A stretch of 64,000 nucleotides of DNA from Bog-159 sp963843255 (lineage in GTDB: Bacteria > Acidobacteriota > Terriglobia > Bryobacterales > Bryobacteraceae): contig CAWJJQ010000003.1 of NCBI GenBank assembly GCA_963843255.1, forward strand, positions 496,001 through 560,000, given 5' to 3'. The translations under genes were made by a program, and so were the position numbers. The notes below the pieces were generated by a model that saw nothing but the letters and a program-made list of their open reading frames with translations, made no database searches and was not told the DNA's origin. Shown piece by piece: positions 56,311-62,676 of the stretch. How positions within the stretch are numbered: position 1 is the stretch's first letter; each line of letters starts with the position of its first letter.

Positions 56311-57522
56311 ATGCCTGACGAGCTGCCACTGGCGCGACGCCTTAAGATTTTCGTGTGCCATGCGTCTGACGACAAGCCCGCGGTTCGGCAGCTCTACGAC
56401 CAACTTCAACACGAGGGATTCGATCCGTGGCTTGACGAGGAGGATCTCTTGCCAGGCCAAGACTGGGAGTATGAGATTGGTAAGGCCGTACGCGCAGCAG
56501 ATGTAGTACTAGTCTGTCTGTCTCGAAAATCCATAAACAAGAATGGCTATGTTCAGAAAGAAATCCGCATAGCCTTGGACGCTGCTGATCAGATGCCAGC
56601 GGGTAGGATTTTTCTGATTCCTGTGAAGTTGGAAAACTGTTCGGTGCCGGAGCGATTCAGCGGTCTACATTGGGTTGACCTGACCGTCCCCGGTGCGCAC
56701 GTCCGGCTATTTGGGTCTCTACGGACCGTCGCCCTTGAAAGACTCGAGGCGGACCAAACGCAACAATTAGAGAACAGCCGGTCGACCCGTGAAGCACCGT
56801 TCGGTATTGCGGATCTCTCTGAGACCGGTGGTCTGGAACTGGCTGGCTACAAGGTCTATCAGGGGCTGAAACTAACGGACTATTCGAACGGGATTGACGG
56901 GTCAATCTTGATCCTCATAGACGAGCGCATTAACGGGTTAACGGGCGGAATGCTTAAAGACGCATATTCAGGTGTGGAGATGCTACACCTACGAGTCGAT
57001 CCCGCGAGTTGGCCGCTAGAACAAGGCGGGGTCCGGCAGGCTTTACTACTAGTCGTCGATCGTGATCTGCGGACCCTTTATCACGAGCAGCTCGGCCGAG
57101 AGTCTGCGCGGCTCGACCGGGTATACCTCTATCCCGATAAGAGCAAACCAACGTTCATAGTGACCCGCGATTATTCGATAGGTTGGGGGTCTTATAACGG
57201 GCCAATTTCTTACTTCTTAGAAGTCTCGGCGCGTGATGGCATTCGCTATGTCCTGACGCATGGCTTGATGACCTCACTTAAGACGGCATGGGTGATCGTT
57301 GGCAGCGACTTAGCTTCTGCTGAGATTCTTTCGAAGAAGTGTCGACCAAACTTCGACACAAGCTCGCCTAACGAGAATCTGAACTTTCAGGTGATCTACG
57401 AGCGATTCCATTTCGATGGTAGTTCGTGGCACCCAACGCTGGTGAACGAACATGGATTCTGGGAGGCCGACAGGGGACTCGATCCGAAGGAGATCCTGGC
57501 GAAGTTCGGGATAGAGAAATAG
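56311..57522 (+). CDS. TIR-domain protein with uncharacterised C-terminal domain
   Basis: The 403-residue protein has an N-terminal TIR domain (about residues 10-145): 'KIFVCHASDDKPAVRQLYD', 'DPWLDEEDLLPGQDWEYEI', 'DVVLVCLSRKSINKNGYVQK' with Glu 84 in the place of the catalytic NAD-cleaving Glu, and 'HWVDLTVP'. The remaining 250 residues, with 'LAGYKVYQGLKLTDY' and 'YSIGWGSYNGPISYF', match nothing I recognise. Bacterial TIR proteins often act as NAD-depleting anti-phage effectors. Base composition looks less GC-rich than flanking genes. Confidence 0.87.
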   Translation: MPDELPLARRLKIFVCHASDDKPAVRQLYDQLQHEGFDPWLDEEDLLPGQDWEYEIGKAVRAADVVLVCLSRKSINKNGYVQKEIRIALDAADQMPAGRIFLIPVKLENCSVPERFSGLHWVDLTVPGAHVRLFGSLRTVALERLEADQTQQLENSRSTREAPFGIADLSETGGLELAGYKVYQGLKLTDYSNGIDGSILILIDERINGLTGGMLKDAYSGVEMLHLRVDPASWPLEQGGVRQALLLVVDRDLRTLYHEQLGRESARLDRVYLYPDKSKPTFIVTRDYSIGWGSYNGPISYFLEVSARDGIRYVLTHGLMTSLKTAWVIVGSDLASAEILSKKCRPNFDTSSPNENLNFQVIYERFHFDGSSWHPTLVNEHGFWEADRGLDPKEILAKFGIEK

Positions 57523-57905
57523 AGTCGTAAATATCATGTCAAAACGTCCGAAAACGGCGCCGGAAGCTGCGGCCGGCCCGAACCGCCGTTCGAGCTTCTC
57601 GCACGGGACGCCGCCGCCCGGTGCCCGTAGCCGTTCTACAAGAAGCGGACCTCTGGCCCTGTGAACTTCAGGCTCAGGCTCTAACTCGGGCCGGAATCTA
57701 AACTGCCGAGGCGCGCTTGCATTTTGCCTGACCCGTTTCCGGGCCTGATTTCGATGAGAACGTCCACGTGGGCACTGTCACAGACGCAAAGCGAAGCTTC
57801 GCAAGGCCGGGGCCGCCCGTTGCCGTGCTAATCGCGAAAAACGCGTCTTCAGTCCCCCATTGTTCGTCGAGACCCGCCTTTCAGCAAAACCATGCGAAGC
57901 ACCAC
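57523..57905. other. Intergenic region
   Basis: About 380 bp between convergent TIR genes. No gene, RNA or repeat was recognised. Confidence 0.55.
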
Positions 57906-58433
57906 CTACTGCGCCGATCGGAGGTCTGACACATTAAGGGCCTGCATCAACATTTGAAGCAGCTCGGCGCCGATATTTGTGGTGCCCTGAGCGCCGCGGC
58001 TGCGAGCTTCGCGCACATGCGCGGGGTCCCTTGACCCTGCGTAGATAAAATAGGGGGTCTGATCCCCGCTGCCCCGTACCGCTTCCAGAAGAGTGTAACC
58101 AGCCCGCGAATCCGGGGGTCTATCCATGTCGCTGATGATCGCGTCGAAATGTTGTTTCCTCATCTCTGCCAGGGCTTGCCCCGTGGATTGGGAAAGAACG
58201 AAATCGATGTTGTAGGCCGCCATCGAGCGGCGCTCGATGGCGTTGTTGTCCGGCCTATCATCCACCCACAAAACTAGTCTTTGGTGTTTTTTGGTCTCTC
58301 GTTCTGGTCCCAGACTCTTGACTAGTTGCAAAGACTCGTCGTCGGAGGCATCGTCGCCGCGCCGTGCAGGCAATGGGGCGGGAACTGGAGCCGACGTGCG
58401 TGCGATGGCTGTCGCGATCTTCTGCGCCAGCAC
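57906..58433 (-). CDS. Receiver-like domain protein (split from TIR gene?)
   Basis: The 175-residue frame has a linker and a response-regulator-like domain: 'LVLWVDDRPDNNAIERR' (acidic pair), 'FDAIISDMDRPPD' with the phospho-acceptor-like Asp 102, 'YFIYAGSRDP' (Thr/Ser switch) and 'RSRGAQGTTN', where the usual Lys is replaced. The first residues, 'VLAQKIATAIARTSAP', continue the end of the TIR domain in the overlapping frame, so this is probably the C-terminal half of one protein separated by a 1-base shift. GTG 58433 could also be a real start. Confidence 0.7.
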   Translation of the reverse strand: MLAQKIATAIARTSAPVPAPLPARRGDDASDDESLQLVKSLGPERETKKHQRLVLWVDDRPDNNAIERRSMAAYNIDFVLSQSTGQALAEMRKQHFDAIISDMDRPPDSRAGYTLLEAVRGSGDQTPYFIYAGSRDPAHVREARSRGAQGTTNIGAELLQMLMQALNVSDLRSAQ

Positions 58434-58906
58434 TCGAACAGCACGACGTATTTCGGGTCATTGGGCGGCAGGTCTGCCTGAATCCGCCAGTCGTATCGCT
58501 GACGGCTGGCGATTTCGGTGGCAAGCTCATCGTCCTTGAGCAATTCCGGGCGCTCGAGTACCGGCGCAGTCACGAAGTAGATAGGGAGAATGAGGTCGTC
58601 TCTGCGAAGCGTCTTCTCGTGCTCCAAGAACTGCTTCAACTCATCGCGACAGGGATCACTGTTGAAAAAAAGCGGCGTGACGATTGGTATGAGAAGCCTA
58701 GATGTCGAAATCGCTGCTGTGAGCCGTTTCTTCCACTTCTGACCGAACTCGATACCGTCGACGTCTTGGAAAATGTTGAAGGTCCTATCGCCAGTGACGA
58801 CCTGAACGCCGAGTTCCAACAAGCGCCTCAATGACGTAATCGCACCGCCGAAATACTCGTCGTCCAATCTGGTGTAGCTGAGGAAGGCTTCAGCGGGATC
58901 ACTCAC
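58322..58906 (-). CDS. TIR-domain protein, probably N-terminal half of a TIR-receiver fusion
   Basis: The 194-residue frame has a TIR domain in residues 5-155: 'AFLSYTRLDDEYFGGAI', 'FNIFQDVDGIEFGQKWKKRL', 'LLIPIVTPLFFNSDPCRDEL' with Glu 89 in the catalytic place. After 'NDPKYVVLFE' the family pattern (L-x-x-x-I-A-x-A-I) continues in the next frame from 58433, while this frame runs on into Arg-rich sequence to 58322. A single missing base near 58434 would join both into a protein of about 333 residues. Confidence 0.75.
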   Translation of the reverse strand: MSDPAEAFLSYTRLDDEYFGGAITSLRRLLELGVQVVTGDRTFNIFQDVDGIEFGQKWKKRLTAAISTSRLLIPIVTPLFFNSDPCRDELKQFLEHEKTLRRDDLILPIYFVTAPVLERPELLKDDELATEIASRQRYDWRIQADLPPNDPKYVVLFECWRRRSRQPSHARRLQFPPHCLHGAATMPPTTSLCN

Positions 58907-58941
58907 AGTTGCAGTCCTCTATAGGCTTTGGAACGTCCTGC

Positions 58942-59153
58942 TCATTGTACCAGGAGCGGCAAAATTCGCAGACGGAAAATAATGACGCTGGGCGCTTCGG
59001 CGCGCGAAACGGCGAGAATGTCTCCGAAATCCAGATCGAATGTGAGCACGACCCTTTGCTCTTGGGCGGCTTTGGTGACGATATCAGGATCGGGAAGCCA
59101 CGCAAGGCGTGCACGGTGGTGATGGACACGCCCATGTCGGCCAGAAATCTCAC
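58942..59153 (-). pseudogene. DUF5615-type PIN-like toxin, deleted and frameshifted (copy 1)
   Basis: GTG 59153 starts 'RFLADMGVSITTVHALR', then a 46-bp deletion relative to the copy at 61089 removes the 'HDAVHLREEGL' region and shifts the frame. The rest of the domain, 'DPDIVTKAAQEQRV' and 'VLTFDLDFGDILAVSRA', is present in another frame, ending at 58942. The GTG overlaps the TGA of the DUF433 antitoxin gene (GTGA). Confidence 0.82.
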
Positions 59154-59380
59154 GCGGCGGGGCTCTTGAAAAACCCGATTTCTTCGTTGGCCAGCGCGGA
59201 GGCGTATTGCAGCGCCTGGCGTATGTCTTCGGCGTCAAGTTCAGGATACTCACGGACAATGTCGTCTGTGGACATCCCGTTCGCCACGAGATTGACCACC
59301 AGCGAGACGGTCATGCGCATCCCGCGAATGCAGGCGCGCCCTCCCATTATCGTGGGGTCAAACGTGATCCGATCGAACAT
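59150..59380 (-). CDS. DUF433-family antitoxin
   Basis: The 76-residue protein matches DUF433: 'ITFDPTIMGGRACIRGMRMT', 'VSLVVNLVANGMSTDDIVRE' and 'YPELDAEDIRQALQYAS'. DUF433 proteins pair with DUF5615 PIN-like toxins. It is intact while the overlapping toxin gene is broken. Confidence 0.9.
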   Translation of the reverse strand: MFDRITFDPTIMGGRACIRGMRMTVSLVVNLVANGMSTDDIVREYPELDAEDIRQALQYASALANEEIGFFKSPAA

Positions 59381-59571
59381 AGGGTTAGTCTACCAGCCCC
59401 GAGGAGCGGTCCGAAAGCCAATGTGTGCGCGTGGGGGGCTGGTGGCTGGTGCGGCACCCGCACCTCGGAAGAGAGCACTCCGGCACCGGCGAACTTTGCA
59501 AAACGAACTCCACATGGATCAATTTCCCGCATGGATCAAGTCTCCCGACAAGTCGGTTTTGATCCCCGGTT

Positions 59572-59759
59572 TTACAGGTCCGCGATGATCGCGTCGCGCT
59601 GGACAGCGGATGGTGGTCCGGGATCGCGATCCGGTGGTGAGTGGGTTGGGAAGTTTCCAGAATGATGTGACTGCCGACGTGGTGCACCTTCACGTACTGC
59701 CATTTTCGGCACAAGAGGTCAGCGAGGCGCACACCCGAAACGTCTTGAGGAATCTTCAT
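59572..59759 (-). pseudogene. HicA-type toxin, frameshifted near the end
   Basis: The frame from ATG 59759 reads 'MKIPQDVSGVRLADLLCR' and 'VKVHHVGSHIILETSQPTHH' with the HicA His in 'GSHIIL', then 'RIAIPDHHPLSS'. After that, the natural ending 'AIIADL' with TAA at 59572 lies in another frame; one missing base after 'SS' explains it. Translation now adds a foreign tail to 59385. The intact form would have about 62 residues, normal for HicA. Confidence 0.8.
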
Positions 59760-59965
59760 GCCACCATGAGGACTTCGTCGCGGACAAGGTGGAGGCGAAC
59801 TCGTTCGGGGCGGGGCCGGTCAAAAAAAAACGCGGATGTCGCTTCCAGGACGTTCTTGCGCAACTCGTCCCAGGTGTCCCCTTCGGTGAAGATGCTTTCC
59901 GTGAGGCATTCGGCGCAGTAGCCACCATCGGACTCCTGGACCACCTCGAACACCAGTTCAGGCAT
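59756..59965 (-). CDS. HicB-like antitoxin
   Basis: The 69-residue protein has the HicB partial RNase-H fold start, 'LVFEVVQESDGGYCAECL', and 'IFTEGDTWDELRKNVLEA'. ATG 59965 is preferred over 59983. Its TGA overlaps the HicA ATG (ATGA), with antitoxin first. It lacks the DNA-binding tail of longer HicB proteins. The frame is intact. Confidence 0.87.
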   Translation of the reverse strand: MPELVFEVVQESDGGYCAECLTESIFTEGDTWDELRKNVLEATSAFFFDRPRPERVRLHLVRDEVLMVA

Positions 59966-60111
59966 ACGTCTATGATAAGGCATGCGTTCGCATCAACGGG
60001 AGCATCAGCCGCAAAGAAGGCCACGCGTTGGCGAGCATTGCGGGAATCTATATATATGACTGCGTCTCGTGTGAGTTTGCGGAATCGCCTAGCGCCCGCC
60101 TGCGATGCGCA

Positions 60112-60372
60112 TCACGAAGCCCGCTCGTGCTCGCCGTGTGCATGCGCGACCCCGGCGTACATTGCGTCTGGCGCCAGATCGATATCGCCGGGCCATGCGA
60201 CCGCGCCAGAGTCGATATGGGCGCGGGCGAAGAAATCCATATCGAGCAGGGGTCCAAGCACGCCCGTCAAATCTTCGCAGTGTAACCGCACGCGGCCCTG
60301 TAATCCATCTTTGAACCGAACAAATAGACGATAGTCTGGTTCCGGTATCACCTCGACGACGTCCCAATACAT
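60112..60372 (-). CDS. DUF2442 protein, probable antitoxin partner
   Basis: The 86-residue protein fits DUF2442: 'VVEVIPEPDYRLFVRFKDG' and 'LLDMDFFARAHIDSGAVAWP'. DUF2442 and DUF4160 genes are often adjacent and are predicted to be a toxin-antitoxin-like pair. It begins 14 bp after the DUF4160 stop and is intact while its partner carries a nonsense codon. Confidence 0.85.
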   Translation of the reverse strand: MYWDVVEVIPEPDYRLFVRFKDGLQGRVRLHCEDLTGVLGPLLDMDFFARAHIDSGAVAWPGDIDLAPDAMYAGVAHAHGEHERAS

Positions 60373-60386
60373 GGCAGGGCCTCCAC

Positions 60387-60644
60387 TCAGGGCAGTGGCG
60401 GGATATTCGATGGCGGCGCTTTTTCACGGCAAAGCCGCCAGTCCTCCAGCAACTCCTCTGTACGTATCATCGCCCATACCCGGACCGGTTCAAAGCCCGT
60501 CTGGCACTGCCCTTCGAGGATCTCTCGTGTTCCGATGTCGATGTCGGCTTCAAATTCTCCCTAACAGGCATGAACGTGCGGCGGCGGATGATCATTGAAA
60601 AACATACGGATGAGGATTCCGTAGAATGGGCTGATCGTCGGCAT
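60387..60644 (-). pseudogene. DUF4160 gene with in-frame stop
   Basis: From ATG 60644 the frame reads 'MPTISPFYGILIRMFFNDHP' and 'PPHVHAC', then TAG (60561-60563), and the same frame continues 'GEFEADIDIGTREILEGQ' through to 'EELLEDWRLCREKAPPSNI' and a TGA at 60387. DUF4160 proteins normally have R-Y or similar where C-stop occurs, so TAG likely replaced a Tyr codon. No frameshift is needed. Confidence 0.88.
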
Positions 60645-60723
60645 TCCGCGAGGATGATTTATCATCGAGCAGACTCCCCCAAGTCTGGTTGTGGTGTTTC
60701 CGCTAACGTTCGGCCGAGATCTG

Positions 60724-61089
60724 TCAGCGTCGAATCGGTAATCGCCGGAGGAGATATCCTGGTCCTCGACGATGGTCACTGCGCCACTTGTCAGTTCGCT
60801 CGCCCTGTCGTTGATCACGCGAGATAACCGGGTTCACGGCGGCGGGTGTCTGATCTGGCGGACGGAAGATGATGACGCTGGGCGGTTCGGCGCGGGATGC
60901 GGCGAGAATGTCCCCGAAATCCAGATCGAATGTGAGCAGGCCCTTTGCTCTTGGGGGGCGTTTGGCGACGATATCAGGATCGGGAAGCCAATTCAGACCT
61001 TCTTCGCGGAGATGCACGGCGTCGTGAGGGGCCGCACGCAAGGCTTGCACGGTCGTGATGGACACGCCATGCCGGACCAGAAATCTCAC
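60724..61089 (-). pseudogene. DUF5615-type PIN-like toxin, degraded copy 2
   Basis: GTG 61089 opens a 121-residue frame: 'RFLVRHGVSITTVQALRAA', 'HDAVHLREEGLNWLPDPDIV', 'LLTFDLDFGDILAASRA'. The first Asp of the family ('RFLAD' in copy 1) is changed to 'RFLVRH', and 'KAAQEQRVVL' of copy 1 is 'KRPPRAKGLL' because of paired one-base shifts. The C-terminal 40 residues are unrelated read-through. Upstream, only the last dozen codons of a DUF433 gene remain. Confidence 0.75.
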
Positions 61090-61123
61090 GCGGTGGGGTT
61101 TTTGAAAAACCCGGTCTCGTCAA
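61090..61123 (-). pseudogene. Remnant of DUF433 antitoxin gene
   Basis: The last codons ('ETGFFKNPTA') and TGA match the end of the DUF433 gene at 59150 ('EIGFFKSPAA') and overlap the toxin-like GTG in the same way. The rest of the gene is missing; an in-frame TGA lies just upstream. Confidence 0.65.
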
Positions 61124-61221
61124 ATCAGGAGACTCACGGAGAGTGTTCTTAGTGGACATCATGGAGTAACCCGTCCAGACCAGCCCTGATCGAGCACCGC
61201 ATCCCTATGCCGTGCTATCTT

Positions 61222-61243
61222 CTGGATATATTACTGGATATAT
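61222..61243 (+). promoter_or_regulatory. Direct-repeat operator upstream of VapBC-type pair
   Basis: CTGGATATAT occurs twice (61222-61231 and 61234-61243), start to start 12 bp apart, 18 bp before the antitoxin ATG. AAAGGA follows as ribosome binding site. The layout fits an antitoxin-bound operator. Confidence 0.5.
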
Positions 61244-61261
61244 CGAAAGGAAATCGCCATA

Positions 61262-61564
61262 ATGAGTACTACGCCGCAGAAACGGGCGTTGACCCGCTAC
61301 AGGAAACTCCTTCGCCAGCGAGGGATGGCCCGATTCGAGGTTCTTGCGCTGGATGCCGATCGCGAGTTGATCCGGTCGCTCGCGAAGCGTCTCGCCTGCG
61401 ATGATCCGGATTCGGTGGGTATTCGCGCTACCGTCCGCAGTGCCCTTTTGAAAGAACAGTCGAAGACGGGCGGCATTCTCGACGCCTTGCGACGGTCGCC
61501 TCTGGTTGGCTCCGATCTGGATCTAAGCCGCCCGCGCACGGCGAGCCGCAGGGTTGACTTGTGA
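61262..61564 (+). CDS. VapB-like antitoxin
   Basis: The 100-residue protein begins 'STTPQKRALTRYRKLLRQRG', has 'ARFEVLALDADRELIRSLAK', and ends 'SPLVGSDLDLSRPR' plus a basic tail. This family is found upstream of PIN-domain toxins. Its TGA overlaps the GTG start of the toxin by 4 bp. Confidence 0.8.
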   Translation: MSTTPQKRALTRYRKLLRQRGMARFEVLALDADRELIRSLAKRLACDDPDSVGIRATVRSALLKEQSKTGGILDALRRSPLVGSDLDLSRPRTASRRVDL

Positions 61565-61989
61565 GCCGAAGCCTCTTGGACACCAACATTATCAGCAATG
61601 TCACCAAACCCGTGCCATTCGAGGCGTTAGTCGCGTGGATGTCCAGGCAGGCCGATAGGGATCTGTTCATCTCCTCGCTGACAGTCGCAGAAATACGCCG
61701 CGGAATTCAGGAGAAACCCGCTGGGAAGAAGCGCCGTGAGCTGGAGCATTGGTTCTCCGGCCCGGAGGGCCCGCAAGCGCTGTTCGCCGGCCGGGTGTTA
61801 CCGTTCGATGAAAAGGCGGCGTTGATCTGGGCGCGGCTTATGGCTGATGGCGCGGCGAAGGGACGGCCCCGGAGCCCGCTCGACATGATCATTGCCGCGG
61901 TGGCTGAAGCGAACGATTGCGTGATTGTCAGCGAAAACGAAAGGGACTTCGCCGGCCTGAAAATCGTCAATCCGTTGCGCGCGAAATGA
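61561..61989 (+). CDS. PIN-domain toxin (VapC/FitB-like)
   Basis: The 142-residue protein has the PIN acidic residues: Asp in 'SLLDTNIISN', Glu in 'LTVAEIRRGI', Asp in 'SPLDMIIAAVAEAN' and Asp in 'ENERDFAGL'. These ribonucleases cleave tRNA or rRNA when free of antitoxin. GTG 61561 overlaps the antitoxin stop. It is the only toxin-antitoxin locus of the island with both frames intact. Confidence 0.92.
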   Translation: MSRSLLDTNIISNVTKPVPFEALVAWMSRQADRDLFISSLTVAEIRRGIQEKPAGKKRRELEHWFSGPEGPQALFAGRVLPFDEKAALIWARLMADGAAKGRPRSPLDMIIAAVAEANDCVIVSENERDFAGLKIVNPLRAK

Positions 61990-62181
61990 CGGCTGATTTG
62001 CATAAGAGCCGTACGAAATTGACAATGTCGATGGAAACCGGATCGAGTTGAGGCAGTGCGCTAACAAGGCGTCTCCTACCCGCGGCAAGGGAAGCATCCC
62101 ACCTGGTTTCGTTTTGAGGCGCTCGTTACCTTCTTTCAGCCTGCTATCAGCGGGACATTTGCAAATAATGAAAGGAGTCTT

Positions 62182-62450
62182 GTGACCCCATCGAAGTTCT
62201 TACCCCTTCACTCGTCTTTTGAATCCACCCGGAAGCAGGCAAAGAAACTGGCGCGGCAGTTCGCGCCGCTGATACCGATGCGCTCGCCCGCGTGCATGCG
62301 CAATTGCCGGCTCCGGCCCTTCGTCTATCGTTACGCGACGGGCAGTTGGTGCTTGCCCGGGAATGCGGTTTCGCCGGCTGGCTGGATCTTCGCCCGCAGT
62401 CCTCCGGCTGGAAGGCAAGGGTATGGACTGGGCGGCCGCGGAGGCAGGGT
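62182..62450 (+). pseudogene. Fragment of an ankyrin-repeat-type protein gene
   Basis: AAGGAG precedes GTG 62182, and the first 28 residues include 'FESTRKQAKKLARQFA', as at the N-terminus of acidobacterial ankyrin-repeat proteins. The continuation 'ADTDALARVHAQLPAPALR' and 'LSLRDGQLVLARECGFAGW' is in another frame, so one base was gained or lost near 62262. The frame ends where the dispersed repeat at 62456 starts; no ankyrin repeats remain. Confidence 0.65.
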
Positions 62451-62455
62451 CCTTA

Positions 62456-62530
62456 CTTACCGATTCGAGCTTAGCCTGGCGGCGGTTGGGCGCGGCCTAT
62501 CCGGGGTGAGATTGGACGCAGAACTATGTG
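62456..62530. repeat. Dispersed repeat, copy 2
   Basis: Begins CTTACCGATTCGAGCTTAGC and is related to 55812-55885. It terminates the ankyrin-type gene fragment, suggesting insertion or recombination at this site. Confidence 0.7.
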
Positions 62531-62676
62531 GCCCGCCGCCGAGATCCGCCGCGGGCCCGTGTCGAGCTTGGCCCGGGTTACAGCTTGAACACTTGGGCAA
62601 CGCCCCGCCGAAGGTATCCTGCGTCACCATGTGATATTGGCGCTTCTGACACTCTGATACCGTATAGCTTAAGCGT

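Noticed and set aside
60112..60314. Plus-strand small frames over DUF2442
   Set aside because: They are Arg/Pro-rich shadows of the DUF2442 gene, which has a clear family pattern.
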